Positions 44,721-53,615 of a DNA stretch of 64,000 nt are shown here, one piece after another; the first letter of the stretch is position 1, and every line of letters begins with the position of its first letter. Position numbers and translations under genes: made by a program. The stretch comes from Sphingomonas sp. AOB5 (GTDB lineage: Bacteria; Pseudomonadota; Alphaproteobacteria; Sphingomonadales; Sphingomonadaceae). The DNA lies in contig NZ_JARNTV010000011.1 of NCBI RefSeq assembly GCF_029433115.1, positions 1-64,000 on the forward strand, written 5' to 3'. The notes beneath the pieces are model-generated. The model saw only the letters and a list, made by a program, of their open reading frames with translations. It ran no database searches and was not told where the DNA came from.

Positions 44721-45664
44721 CGCTTCTGCGCCCTCGCCGCCAGGAACAGGTCGATCTCGCCGATGGCCCGGTTGCGCACCGGATCGACCTCGCGCAGCAC
44801 CTCATGCGCAGCTTCCTTGCCGAATCGCACGACGCGCGCGTCGGGCAGCTTCGGCGCGATCTGCAGCGCCGACTTCGGCTCGACCAGCCCGTCGGCCTCC
44901 GCGATCAGCATCAGCACCGGCACCTTCATCGTCTTGAGCCGTGGCGAATTGCGCAGCTCGCGCATCGACTTGAACGCCTCGATCACCCAGCGCCAGCTCG
45001 GCGGGCCGGTGACGTTGCCGGGATTGGTCTGCTGCCAGAAGATCTCGTCCTCATAGCGATCGCGGTCATGCGTCAGCAGATTGGCGCGAGTCTCGGTGGT
45101 GTAGGGCTTCTCATTGCCCTTCCACGCCGGACGCGACGAGTCGCCGACACCGCCCATCAGCTTGGCCAGCCGCTCGCCCATCGACTGGCCCAGCGGCCCC
45201 TTCACGCCCAGCATCGGCGCGACCAGCACCGCGGCGTCGGGCGCGATCGCGCCTTCGGTCAGCGCGCGCAGCAGGATGTGCCCGCCCATCGAATGGCCCA
45301 TCGCGACATGCGGCCCCGGCGTCGCCGCGACCCACTGGGCATAGAAGGCCTGCAGGTCGGACACGAACTGCCCGAAATCCTCGATATGCCCGCAATTGGC
45401 AGCGTCGGTCAGCCGGCCGGAGCCACCCTGCCCGCGCCAGTCGAACGAGGTGATGGTCCATCCCTGATCGTGCCAATGGCCGAATACCTCGAGATACTTC
45501 TCGAAAATGTCGCCGCGTCCGCCCTGGAACAGGATGCTGCCGCGCGGGGTCGCGGTGGCCGCGGGCCAGGCAAAGGCACGCAGCTGCCACCCGTCGGGGG
45601 CGTTCCAGCTGTGGATGGTCGCGCCCTGGGGAATCGCGCGGCGGTCATAAGGGGAAGCACTCAT
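44717..45664 (-). CDS. Alpha/beta hydrolase, lysophospholipase/monoacylglycerol lipase-like
   Basis: A 315-residue serine hydrolase. FQGGRGDIFEKYLEV near residues 46-60 and FDWRGQGGSGR near 74-84 precede the nucleophile elbow GHSMGGH, with Ser125. The catalytic Asp is likely in LIAEADGLV and the His in KEAAHEVLRE near the C-terminus. It would act on lysophospholipid or acylglycerol esters. Divergent from cpaA, with a 49-base gap holding both promoters. Confidence 0.9.
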   Translation of the reverse strand: MSASPYDRRAIPQGATIHSWNAPDGWQLRAFAWPAATATPRGSILFQGGRGDIFEKYLEVFGHWHDQGWTITSFDWRGQGGSGRLTDAANCGHIEDFGQFVSDLQAFYAQWVAATPGPHVAMGHSMGGHILLRALTEGAIAPDAAVLVAPMLGVKGPLGQSMGERLAKLMGGVGDSSRPAWKGNEKPYTTETRANLLTHDRDRYEDEIFWQQTNPGNVTGPPSWRWVIEAFKSMRELRNSPRLKTMKVPVLMLIAEADGLVEPKSALQIAPKLPDARVVRFGKEAAHEVLREVDPVRNRAIGEIDLFLAARAQKR

Positions 45665-45713
45665 CCGGCTTGGTTACGTTTTGATAAGCCGTTCCGTCTA
45701 GGGATTTGGCGGG

Positions 45714-46184
45714 ATGGGGGAACTGTTTGTCACCTTTCTGCTGGTCGCGCTCGGCCTTCTCCTCGTTTCGGCGGGGATAGAAGACGCGCGCATCCGCGAA
45801 ATCGCCAACTGGAAGAACGCGCTGATCGCACTGATGGCGCCGCTTTGGTGGTGGGCCAACGGCCTGTCGCTGTGGCCCGACGTCGCGCTTCAGGTCGGCG
45901 TCGCCCTTGCCGTCTTCGCCTTTTTCGCCGGCGCCTTTGCGCTGGGACAGATGGGCGGCGGCGACGTCAAGATGATCGGCGCGCTCGCGCTGTGGCTGCC
46001 GGTCCAGCCTCTGATCTGGATGCTGGTGCTGATGTCGCTGCTCGGCGGCGTGCTCACGATCGTGATGGTCGTCGAGAAGTGGCTGCGGAAAAACGGGAAC
46101 CCTGTGGAAATTCCTTATGGCGTGGCGATCGCAATCGCGACGCTGATCGTCATTCGCGAACCGATAATTAACCATTTCGGTTGA
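45714..46184 (+). CDS. cpaA: Prepilin peptidase, A24 family (CpaA/TadV)
   Basis: A 156-residue membrane aspartyl protease with about four to five helices. The two active-site Asp are in GIEDARIREIANWKN near residue 23 and in the GxGD-type MGGGDVKM near 83. It removes the leader from Flp-type prepilins. It is the first gene of the Tad cluster; a terminator-like hairpin separates it from cpaB. No pilin gene is adjacent. Confidence 0.92.
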   Translation: MGELFVTFLLVALGLLLVSAGIEDARIREIANWKNALIALMAPLWWWANGLSLWPDVALQVGVALAVFAFFAGAFALGQMGGGDVKMIGALALWLPVQPLIWMLVLMSLLGGVLTIVMVVEKWLRKNGNPVEIPYGVAIAIATLIVIREPIINHFG

Positions 46185-46189
46185 GAGAT

Positions 46190-46224
46190 AGGCCGGATCA
46201 ACACCGGCCTTTTGTTTGTGTTTG
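46190..46224 (+). terminator. Terminator-like hairpin between cpaA and cpaB
   Basis: AGGCCGG (46190-46196) and CCGGCCT (46204-46210) form a 7-base-pair GC stem around ATCAACA, followed by TTTGTTTGTGTTT. This is a good rho-independent terminator shape, and the cpaB start is only 15 bases beyond the T-run. Confidence 0.8.
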
Positions 46225-46238
46225 GGAACTGAAGCGTC

Positions 46239-47276
46239 ATGGATGCACGGAAGATCATTCTCCTCGTAGGCGCGCTCGTCGTTGCTGCGATCACCGCGTT
46301 CATGGCGCGCAACCTCATGGTCGGCGCGCCTGCGCCGGTCGCCGGGGCTGCCCCGGTCGTCGGTCAGGAGCCCGTCGTGAACACCGTGCAGGTGCTGGTC
46401 GCGACGCGCCCGCTGCCGGTCGGCACGATCCTGGGCCCGGACGCGATGAAGTTCGTCCCCTGGCCGAAGGACCTGATCGAAGGCGCCTATTTCCAGCAGG
46501 GCGAAAGCGATCCCAAGAATCTTCAGGGCACCGTGGTGCGCTTCGCGATTCCCGCGGGCCAGCCGCTGACCCAGGGCGCGCTGGTCAAGCCGGGCGACCG
46601 CGGCTTCCTCGCTGCGGCTCTCGGGCCGGGCATGCGCGCCGTCACCGTGCCGGTCGACGCCAAATCGTCGGTCGCAGGCTTCGTCTTCCCGGGCGACCGG
46701 GTCGATCTCATTCTCACGCAGGAAGTCGCCGGCGGCGGCGACGGGCCTCCCTTGAAGGCTTCGGAGACCGTGCTGCGCAACGTGCGCATCCTCGCCACCG
46801 ACCAGCGCACCGACAAGCAGACCGACGAAAAGGGCAACTCGGTCGTCACCACCTATTCCAGCGTCACCATCGAAGCGACGCCCGAAATCGCCGAAAAGAT
46901 CGCGGTCATGCAGACCGTCGGCAGCCTCTCGCTGTCGCTGCGTTCGATCGCCGACAATCAGGGCGAACTCGAGGAAGCCATTGCCAGCGGCGCGATCAAC
47001 GTGCCGGAGGGCAACAATCCGGCCGCCGAGCGCGCGATGATGGCGCGGGTCAATGCCCGCCCCAGCGAAGGCCGCGGCTCGGTCTCGACCGGCGCCGACG
47101 TGTCGCGTTTCCAGCGCAGCACCGTGCCGGGCAAGCCCAAGGAAGACCGCGGCAATGCGTCGTCCGGCTCTCAGCAGAATTATCCGGGTGCGCCTGCACC
47201 CGTCGCAACGGGACCCACCGTCAACGTCTCGCGCGGCAACAATGTGACCGTGGTTCCGGTCGGGGGGAAGAATTAA
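46239..47276 (+). CDS. cpaB: Flp pilus assembly protein CpaB/RcpC
   Basis: A 345-residue protein with an N-terminal membrane anchor (IILLVGALVVAAITAFMARN near residues 5-24). VLVATRPLPVGTILGPDAMKFV near 52-73 is the SAF domain, followed by AVTVPVDAKSSVAGFVFPGDRVDLILT near 134-160, typical of RcpC/CpaB. The C-terminus is a low-complexity Asn/Ser/Pro-rich tail. It is periplasmic and is thought to help place the secretin. It lies one base before cpaC. Confidence 0.94.
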   Translation: MDARKIILLVGALVVAAITAFMARNLMVGAPAPVAGAAPVVGQEPVVNTVQVLVATRPLPVGTILGPDAMKFVPWPKDLIEGAYFQQGESDPKNLQGTVVRFAIPAGQPLTQGALVKPGDRGFLAAALGPGMRAVTVPVDAKSSVAGFVFPGDRVDLILTQEVAGGGDGPPLKASETVLRNVRILATDQRTDKQTDEKGNSVVTTYSSVTIEATPEIAEKIAVMQTVGSLSLSLRSIADNQGELEEAIASGAINVPEGNNPAAERAMMARVNARPSEGRGSVSTGADVSRFQRSTVPGKPKEDRGNASSGSQQNYPGAPAPVATGPTVNVSRGNNVTVVPVGGKN

Positions 47277-47277
47277 G

Positions 47278-48957
47278 ATGCGTACCATCAAGCCCTTGCG
47301 GCTGACGCTCGCGATCCTGGCGGCCACCGCCGGGATGGGCGGGGTCGCGGCGCCCGCCGCCGCGCAGGCCGTTCCCGCCAGCGCCTCCGCCGGCGTGCTT
47401 CAGCTCAACACCGGCCGCGGCCGTCTGGTCACCCTCGACACGCAGATGTCGGACGTATTCGTCGCGAACGAAGCCATTGCCGATGTGCAGGTGCGTTCGC
47501 CGACGCAGATCTACATCTTCGGCAAGTCGCCGGGCGAAACCACCGTCTCGATCACCAACAAGCAGGGTCGCGTGATCTTCGCGACCACCGTGCGCGTGGG
47601 CAACAACATCGACTCGATCGATTCGATGCTGCGCCTCGCCATGCCGGAAGCCCAGATCGTCGCCACGCCGATGAACGGCCTCGTGCTGCTGACCGGCACC
47701 GTCGCCAGCCCCGGCGATGCCGCCGAGGCCGAGCGCCTCGTCCAGGCCTTTGTCGGTGAGAACGTCAAGATCGTCAGCCGCCTGCGCACCGCAACGCCGC
47801 TGCAGGTGATGCTGCAGGTCCGCTTCGCCGAAGTGAGCCGCAGCTTCCTGAAGAATGTCGGCGTCAACCTGCTGACCCGCGATCAGGGCAACGGCATCTC
47901 GGTCGGCGTCGGTTCGGGCACCCGCACCCCCGGCACGATCGGCACGCCCGATCTGTCGAACCTGCCGGTGCTCGATGCCTCGTCCAAGTTCGGCTTCCCG
48001 GCCGGCACGATCAGCCTGCCTTTCGATCCGGCACGCGGCGACTTCGTCTATCCGGGCACGGGCACGACCAACACCTTCCTCAAGAACCCGGCGACCTTCA
48101 CTTCGCTGGGCATTGCCGGCCGCCTGCTCGGCCTCGACGTCCTTTCGGCGATCGATCTGGGCGAGCGCATCGGTCAGGTGACCACGCTCGCCACGCCGAA
48201 CCTGACTGCGCTTTCGGGCGAGACCGCGACCTTCCTGGCCGGCGGCGAGATCCCGATCCCGATCAGCCAGGGCCTTGGCGCCGTGTCGGTCGAATACAAG
48301 CAATATGGCGTCAGCCTGGCCTTCACCCCGACGGTGATGTCCGACGGCCGCATCTCGCTGCGCGTCCGCCCGGAAGTGTCGCAGCTTTCGGCTGCCGGCG
48401 CGGTCCAGCTCAACGGCACCACCATTCCCGCGCTCACCACGCGCCGCACCGAGACCAGCATCGAGCTGGGTTCGGGCGAGAGCATGATGATCGCCGGGCT
48501 GGTCCAGAACAGCCACGACAACTCGATCGACAAGGCCCCGGGCCTGGGCGACGTGCCCGTCCTCGGCGCGCTGTTCCGCTCGAACGCCTTCCAGCGCAAC
48601 GAGACCGAGCTGGTGATCGTGATCACCCCGTATCTGGTGAAGCCGGTCAACGCGAACGACATCGTCCTGCCGACCGACGGCTATGCCGCGCCGAACGATT
48701 TCGAGCGCATCCTTGGCGGCCAGCTGAGCGGCAAGGGCAAGGACAACGACCGGCCCAAGCCGCGCATGGAAACCGCACCCGATGCCGCCCCCTCGGTCGG
48801 CTCGCTGAGCGGCCCGATGCTGCCGGGTCAGGCGCCGCGCCAGCAGGCCGCGGTCACGCCGGTGCCGGTGCCCGATCAGCGCCGCGAGGAACGCCGTCCG
48901 CAATCGAACCGGAAGACCAAGGCCGTCGCGAGTGCAGCGCCGGGCTTCGGCGAGTGA
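47278..48957 (+). CDS. cpaC: Tad secretin CpaC/RcpA
   Basis: A 559-residue outer-membrane secretin. The signal peptide ends near AAPAAAQA (residue 30). An N-terminal pilus-associated domain (GRGRLVTLDTQMSDVFVANE) and a BON-like region (MNGLVLLTGTVASPGDAAEAE near 132-152) precede the secretin domain with GGEIPIPISQG near 322-332, ESMMIAGLVQ near 401-410 and ELVIVITPYLV. The C-terminus is a Pro/Arg-rich tail. It forms the outer-membrane pore for the pilus. Confidence 0.95.
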   Translation: MRTIKPLRLTLAILAATAGMGGVAAPAAAQAVPASASAGVLQLNTGRGRLVTLDTQMSDVFVANEAIADVQVRSPTQIYIFGKSPGETTVSITNKQGRVIFATTVRVGNNIDSIDSMLRLAMPEAQIVATPMNGLVLLTGTVASPGDAAEAERLVQAFVGENVKIVSRLRTATPLQVMLQVRFAEVSRSFLKNVGVNLLTRDQGNGISVGVGSGTRTPGTIGTPDLSNLPVLDASSKFGFPAGTISLPFDPARGDFVYPGTGTTNTFLKNPATFTSLGIAGRLLGLDVLSAIDLGERIGQVTTLATPNLTALSGETATFLAGGEIPIPISQGLGAVSVEYKQYGVSLAFTPTVMSDGRISLRVRPEVSQLSAAGAVQLNGTTIPALTTRRTETSIELGSGESMMIAGLVQNSHDNSIDKAPGLGDVPVLGALFRSNAFQRNETELVIVITPYLVKPVNANDIVLPTDGYAAPNDFERILGGQLSGKGKDNDRPKPRMETAPDAAPSVGSLSGPMLPGQAPRQQAAVTPVPVPDQRREERRPQSNRKTKAVASAAPGFGE

Positions 48958-48992
48958 ACAGGCCAGTGACTAGGAACGTCAGGGAGTATCCC

Positions 48993-49622
48993 ATGTTGAA
49001 GCGCATCGCCCTCCCCATCATGCTCTCGCCGGCCCTGCTGCTGAGCGCGTGCGGCACCTATAATGGCGGCGTGGACTCGGTGTATCAGCCGGTCGTCCAG
49101 CGCAGCGACTATGTGCTCGATCTCCAGACCAACGGCTACGGCCTGGCGCCGGGCGAACAGGCCCGCCTGTCCGGCTGGATGCAGGCGATGCAGCTGCGTT
49201 ACGGCGATCGCGTCTCGATCGACGATGGCGCCGACGGCGCGACCGGCCGCGAGGAAGTGACCTCCGCCGCCGGCCAGTTCGGCCTGCTGCTGTCGGACAA
49301 GGCACCCGCCACGGTCGGCCAGATCGCACCGGGCACGGTGCGCGTCGTCGTCACGCGGATGAGCGCCACGGTGCCCAACTGCCCCGATCATTCGCGCATC
49401 TATCAGCCCGATTACAGCGCCAGCACCACCTCCAATTATGGCTGCGCAACCAACGCCAACCTCGCGGCGATGATCGCCAATCCGGCCGATCTGGTGCGCG
49501 GCGCGCCCGGCACGTCGATCAGCGATCCTGCGGCCGCCAGCAAGGCGATCAAGGTCTATCGCGACGCCCAGCCGACCGGCGCCGGCGGTCTCAAGTCCGA
49601 AGCCACGGGTGGCAGCAAGTGA
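48993..49622 (+). CDS. cpaD: Tad lipoprotein CpaD
   Basis: A 209-residue protein starting MLKRIALPIMLSPALLLSACG, a lipoprotein signal with the lipobox Cys near residue 20. I chose the ATG at 48993 with AGGGAG before it. The body (YVLDLQTNGYGLAPGEQARLSGWM, then NCPDHSRIYQPDY, near 130-145, and TSNYGCATNANLAAMIANPADL) matches pilus biogenesis protein CpaD. It probably supports the secretin. It overlaps cpaE by four bases. Confidence 0.93.
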   Translation: MLKRIALPIMLSPALLLSACGTYNGGVDSVYQPVVQRSDYVLDLQTNGYGLAPGEQARLSGWMQAMQLRYGDRVSIDDGADGATGREEVTSAAGQFGLLLSDKAPATVGQIAPGTVRVVVTRMSATVPNCPDHSRIYQPDYSASTTSNYGCATNANLAAMIANPADLVRGAPGTSISDPAAASKAIKVYRDAQPTGAGGLKSEATGGSK

Positions 49623-50917
49623 ACGCTCCTTTCAATCCCGGCCGCACCGGCCATCGTGAGCCGTTCGTCGCGTTCGTATGCGACGAGACGACGGCGGAAG
49701 CGCTGCGTCCGATCGCGGTCGAGCTCGGCTGGTCGCCCGAGAAGGTGAACAAGGGTGGGCTGCGCAACGCGGTCCAGACCCTGTCGGTCTCGGCGAGCCC
49801 GCATGTGCTGTTCGTCGATCTCTCGGAAAGCGGCGACCCGCTGAACGACATCAACGCGCTGGCGGAAGTCTGCGAACCCGGCACGGTCGTGATCGCGTCG
49901 GGCCAGGTCAACGACGTCCGCCTGTACCGCGATCTCGTGGCCAGCGGCATCCAGGACTATCTGCTGAAGCCGCTGAACCCGGATTCGCTGCGCGAGGCCT
50001 TTGCCAACGCTCAGGCAATCCTGAACGCGCCGAAGCTGGCCGACCCATCCTCGGACCGCCCGCACTGCGCCATCGCGGTGATCGGTGCCCGTGGCGGCGT
50101 CGGCGCATCGACCGTGGCGACCTCGCTCGCCTGGCTGCTCAGCGACAAGCACAAGCGCTCCACCGCGCTGCTCGACCTCGACGTCCATTTCGGCACCGGC
50201 GCGCTGGCGCTCGACCTCGAGCCGGGCCGCGGCCTGACCGACGCGATCGAGAATCCCAGCCGTATCGACGGCCTGTTCATCGAACGAGCGATGGTGAAGG
50301 CATCGGACAATCTGGCGGTGCTTTCCGCCGAAGCGCCGATCAACTCGCCGGTGCTGACCGATGGCGCCGCCTTCTATCAGCTGCAGGAGGAAATCCGCGG
50401 TGCGTTCGAGGCGACCATCGTCGATCTGCCGCGCAACATGCTGGTGCTCCACCCGCATCTGATCACCGACGTCCAGATCGCGGTGCTGGTCACCGAACTG
50501 ACGCTGGCCGCCGCCCGCGATGCGATCCGTATCCTGTCGTGGTTCAAGTCGAACGCGCCGCAGACGCAGGTGATCGTCCTCGCCAACCGGGTGCAGCCCG
50601 CGGCGATGCTGGAAATCACCCGCAAGGATTTCGAAGGCTCGATCGAGCGCAAGATCGATTTCCTGCTGCCCTTCGAACAGAAGGTCGCGGCACAGGCAGC
50701 CAAGCTGGGCAAGCCGTTCGCCGAAGCCGGCAAGAGCGTGAAATCGCTCGCCCCGCTCGGCGAACTCGCCAGCCGTATCACGTCGATCACCGATTCCGGT
50801 GAGCGCGACGATACGGTGCCCAAGGGCAAGGCAGGCGGCGGCGCCAAGCCGAACGGATCGGGCGGCGGATCGCTGCTGGACAAGTTCAAGGTCAAATTGC
50901 CCCGCAAGGGGAAGTAA
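49619..50917 (+). CDS. cpaE: Tad localisation ATPase-like protein CpaE/TadZ
   Basis: A 432-residue protein starting GTG in the cpaD stop (GTGA). An N-terminal receiver-like domain (residues about 15-125) precedes a ParA/MinD-like domain with VIGARGGVGASTVATSLAWLL near 154-174. The Walker A Lys is replaced by Ala (GGVGAS), as is common in TadZ/CpaE. LLDLDVHFGTGALALDLEPGRGL follows. It positions the pilus machine. The next gene should be cpaF, but only 59 non-coding bases follow before tadB. Confidence 0.94.
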   Translation: MNAPFNPGRTGHREPFVAFVCDETTAEALRPIAVELGWSPEKVNKGGLRNAVQTLSVSASPHVLFVDLSESGDPLNDINALAEVCEPGTVVIASGQVNDVRLYRDLVASGIQDYLLKPLNPDSLREAFANAQAILNAPKLADPSSDRPHCAIAVIGARGGVGASTVATSLAWLLSDKHKRSTALLDLDVHFGTGALALDLEPGRGLTDAIENPSRIDGLFIERAMVKASDNLAVLSAEAPINSPVLTDGAAFYQLQEEIRGAFEATIVDLPRNMLVLHPHLITDVQIAVLVTELTLAAARDAIRILSWFKSNAPQTQVIVLANRVQPAAMLEITRKDFEGSIERKIDFLLPFEQKVAAQAAKLGKPFAEAGKSVKSLAPLGELASRITSITDSGERDDTVPKGKAGGGAKPNGSGGGSLLDKFKVKLPRKGK

Positions 50918-50976
50918 CGCCGTTCGCGCGGGGTTCCGCGCGGCGGATCGAGTAGCTGGTCGGAGACGGGAACGGC

Positions 50977-51957
50977 ATGGAATTGTTGCCGTATATCTTG
51001 CTCGGTGGTGGTGCCTTCACGGTGCTTGCACTGATGGTTTTTGCCTTCTCCGGCCCGTCGGTGGAGCGCGCCGGCGCGCGCCGTCTCAAGAGCCTCAACG
51101 AACGCCACACCGTCAGCGCCGTCGGCGCCAACGCGATGGAGGCCCAGCTCCGCAAGATCTCGGCTTCGCGCGCGACGCGGATGGACACGGTCGCAGGCCG
51201 CATCCTGCCCAACCCCGCTTTGCTCAAGAAGCGGCTGGCGATGACCGGCAAGAACTGGACCGTCGGCAAATACGGCATGGCCACGCTCGGCCTGTTCCTC
51301 GTTCCCGCCGCCCTGCTCTGGCTGCGCGGCGCGCCGATCTGGCTGGCGCTGTTCGTCGGCCTGTTCGTCGGCGCGGGCCTTCCGCACTGGGTGGTCAACT
51401 TCTTCATCAAGAAGCGTGTCGCCACCTTCACCTCCAAATTCCCCGATGCGATCGAACTGCTCGTGCGCGGCCTGCGTTCGGGTTTGCCGATCACCGAGAC
51501 CATCTCGGTCGTCGGGGCCGAACTCGATGGACCGGTCGGCGAGGAATTCCGCTCGATCTCCGACAAGATGAAGATCGGCCGCACGCTCGACGTTGCGCTT
51601 CAGGAAACTGCAGACCGCCTCGGCACCCCCGAGTTCCAGTTCTTCACCATCACCATCGCGATCCAGCGCGAGACCGGCGGCAACCTCGCCGAAACGCTGT
51701 CGAACCTCGCCACGGTGCTGCGCATGCGCGCGCAGATGAAGCTGAAGATCAAGGCGATGTCGTCGGAATCCAAGGCATCGGCGCTGATCGTCGGCGCCCT
51801 GCCCTTCATCGTGTTCGGCATGATCTGGTTCATCAACAACGGTTACATGCTGAAGTTCTTCCAGGACGAGCGGCTGATGGTCGCCGGCGGCGGCGGGCTG
51901 ATCTGGATGGCGATCGGCGCCTTCATCATGGCCAAGATGGTCGATTTCGAGATCTGA
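50977..51957 (+). CDS. tadB: Tad inner-membrane platform protein TadB
   Basis: A 326-residue type II secretion F-domain protein. Membrane segments lie near residues 5-25, 102-122 and two near the C-terminus (278-296, 305-320). KFPDAIELLVRGLRSGLPIT near 156-175 and IQRETGGNLAETLSNLATVLR near 229-249 are the TadB/GspF signatures. It is the inner-membrane platform on which the motor ATPase acts. It overlaps nothing; tadC starts one base later. Confidence 0.94.
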   Translation: MELLPYILLGGGAFTVLALMVFAFSGPSVERAGARRLKSLNERHTVSAVGANAMEAQLRKISASRATRMDTVAGRILPNPALLKKRLAMTGKNWTVGKYGMATLGLFLVPAALLWLRGAPIWLALFVGLFVGAGLPHWVVNFFIKKRVATFTSKFPDAIELLVRGLRSGLPITETISVVGAELDGPVGEEFRSISDKMKIGRTLDVALQETADRLGTPEFQFFTITIAIQRETGGNLAETLSNLATVLRMRAQMKLKIKAMSSESKASALIVGALPFIVFGMIWFINNGYMLKFFQDERLMVAGGGGLIWMAIGAFIMAKMVDFEI

Positions 51958-51958
51958 G

Positions 51959-52951
51959 ATGGAAAGCACCGGACCCACCATCCTCGGCGTCGACGTCCTC
52001 TGGGTTGCCACCCTGCTTTCGGCAGTGGCTGCCTTCTCGGTGATGCTCGCCGTCTATGCGGCCACCACCGTGCGCGATCCGATGACCAAGCGCGTCAAGG
52101 CGCTGAACGAGCGCCGCGAGCAGCTGAAGGCCGGCATCACCGCCTCCACTTCGAAGCGCCGTGCCAAGCTGGTCCAGCGCAACGAAAGCGCGGATCGCAT
52201 CCGCTCGTTCCTCTCCTCGCTGAAGGTGCTGCAGGACAGTCAGGTCAAGCAGGCCCAGCTCAAGCTGATGCAGGCAGGCATCCGTTCGAAGGAATGGGCG
52301 CCCGCGGTGATCTTCGGCCGCCTGATCCTGCCGATCCTGATCGGCGGGCCGATCACCTATCTCGTCTACGGCACCGAAACCTTTGCCGACTGGTCGCCGA
52401 TGAAGCAGTACGGCCTCGTCGCGATCAGCTTCATCGTCAGCTACAAGGCGCCGGACATCTGGCTGAAGAACAAGATCACCAAGCGCAGCCACGCGATCCG
52501 CAAGGGCCTGCCCGATGCGCTCGACCTGCTGGTGATCTGTGCCGAAGCGGGACTCACCGTCGATGCCGCGTTCGGCCGCGTGTCGCGCGAACTGGGCAAG
52601 GCCTATCCCGAACTGGGTGAGGAATTCTCGCTCGCCGCGATCGAGCTGGGCTTCCTCACCGATCGCCGCATGGCGTTCGAGAATCTGGCGATGCGCATCG
52701 ATCTGGAAGCCGTTCGCGGCGTCGTCACCACGATGATTCAGACCGAGAAATACGGCACGCCGCTGGCGTCGGCGCTCCGCGTGCTGTCCGCCGAGTTCCG
52801 TAACGAGCGCATGATGCGCGCCGAGGAAAAGGCCGCGCGCCTGCCCGCGATCATGACGATCCCGCTGATCTGCTTCATTCTGCCGGTGCTGTTCATCGTC
52901 ATTCTCGGCCCGGCAGCGTGCTCGATCAACGACAGCTTCATCAACCGCTGA
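51959..52951 (+). CDS. tadC: Tad inner-membrane platform protein TadC
   Basis: A 330-residue paralogue of TadB with the T2SSF domain: KGLPDALDLLVICAEAGLTVDAAF near residues 181-204 and MIQTEKYGTPLASALRVLSAEFR near 259-281. Membrane segments lie near 17-34, 121-137, 149-165 and 299-318. It is thought to pair with TadB. It closes the visible Tad operon; tadD-type TPR genes and pseudopilins are not present downstream. Confidence 0.94.
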   Translation: MESTGPTILGVDVLWVATLLSAVAAFSVMLAVYAATTVRDPMTKRVKALNERREQLKAGITASTSKRRAKLVQRNESADRIRSFLSSLKVLQDSQVKQAQLKLMQAGIRSKEWAPAVIFGRLILPILIGGPITYLVYGTETFADWSPMKQYGLVAISFIVSYKAPDIWLKNKITKRSHAIRKGLPDALDLLVICAEAGLTVDAAFGRVSRELGKAYPELGEEFSLAAIELGFLTDRRMAFENLAMRIDLEAVRGVVTTMIQTEKYGTPLASALRVLSAEFRNERMMRAEEKAARLPAIMTIPLICFILPVLFIVILGPAACSINDSFINR

Positions 52952-53026
52952 CGCGTCGTACATGCGCGGTGGCGTCAAGCCGCCGCGCACGATAGTTTCC
53001 CTCGAAAAGCAGAGGGGATTCTGATC

Positions 53027-53575
53027 ATGTCGCTACCGTTCGAAACGGTGTCGCAATTCGCGGGTCTGGGGCTGACGCTGGTCGCCGGCTGGTTCTTCGG
53101 CATGGCCAGCGCGCCAGGCGGGCGCAAATGGCGTGAGCTGTACGAGGAGGAAAGCGTCGACCTCGCCAACTATCGCCATCAGGCCGAGTCCGACCTGAAG
53201 GACGCCAATCGCCGCGTCCGCGATCTCGAGGCGGAGAATGCCAAGCTGGTCGCCGCGGCAGCCACTGCCCCCGTCGCAGTCGCCGCAGCCGCCAAGGCCG
53301 AGGAGCCTGCGGGCGGCGGCTGGCGCGGATGGTTCGGCTGGGGCCGCGACAATCTCTCGCGGATCAAGGGCATCGACGAGGCGCGCGAGAAGCGGCTCAA
53401 TGAGCTGGGCATCAAGACCTATCGCGAGATCGAGAAGATGACCGCGGAGGACGAAGCCGCGCTGGAGCAGCGGCTCGAAATGGAAAAGGGCGGGATCGCC
53501 GCAGGCCATTGGCGCGAGCAGGCCGCCCTGCTGCGCGCCGGCAACGAGGACGAGCACGCAAAGAAGTTCGGCTGA
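53027..53575 (+). CDS. Membrane-anchored coiled-coil protein with helix-hairpin-helix domain
   Basis: A 182-residue protein with three parts: a short N-terminal membrane segment (LGLTLVAGWFFGMASAPG near residues 13-31), a coiled coil (YRHQAESDLKDANRRVRDLEAENAKLV near 49-75) followed by an Ala/Val linker, and a C-terminal helix-hairpin-helix unit (NLSRIKGIDEAREKRLNELG near 108-127). The last part resembles the fen1-like 5' DNA nuclease/DUF4332 domain. It could tether nucleic acid to the membrane; this is inference. A strong hairpin follows the stop. Confidence 0.8.
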   Translation: MSLPFETVSQFAGLGLTLVAGWFFGMASAPGGRKWRELYEEESVDLANYRHQAESDLKDANRRVRDLEAENAKLVAAAATAPVAVAAAAKAEEPAGGGWRGWFGWGRDNLSRIKGIDEAREKRLNELGIKTYREIEKMTAEDEAALEQRLEMEKGGIAAGHWREQAALLRAGNEDEHAKKFG

Positions 53576-53580
53576 TCCGG

Positions 53581-53607
53581 ACGGCCCGCCCGGCAAGGGC
53601 GGGCCGT
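53581..53607. terminator. Hairpin terminator between convergent genes
   Basis: ACGGCCCGCCC (53581-53591) and GGGCGGGCCGT (53597-53607) form an 11-base-pair perfect stem with a GGCAA loop, five bases after the HhH gene stop and eight before the stop of the convergent gene. Confidence 0.75.
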
Positions 53608-53615
53608 TCGATCAC

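Noticed and set aside
45645..47327. Long minus-strand frame opposite cpaA and cpaB
   Set aside because: It crosses two recognised genes and a terminator and has low-complexity Arg/Asp composition.
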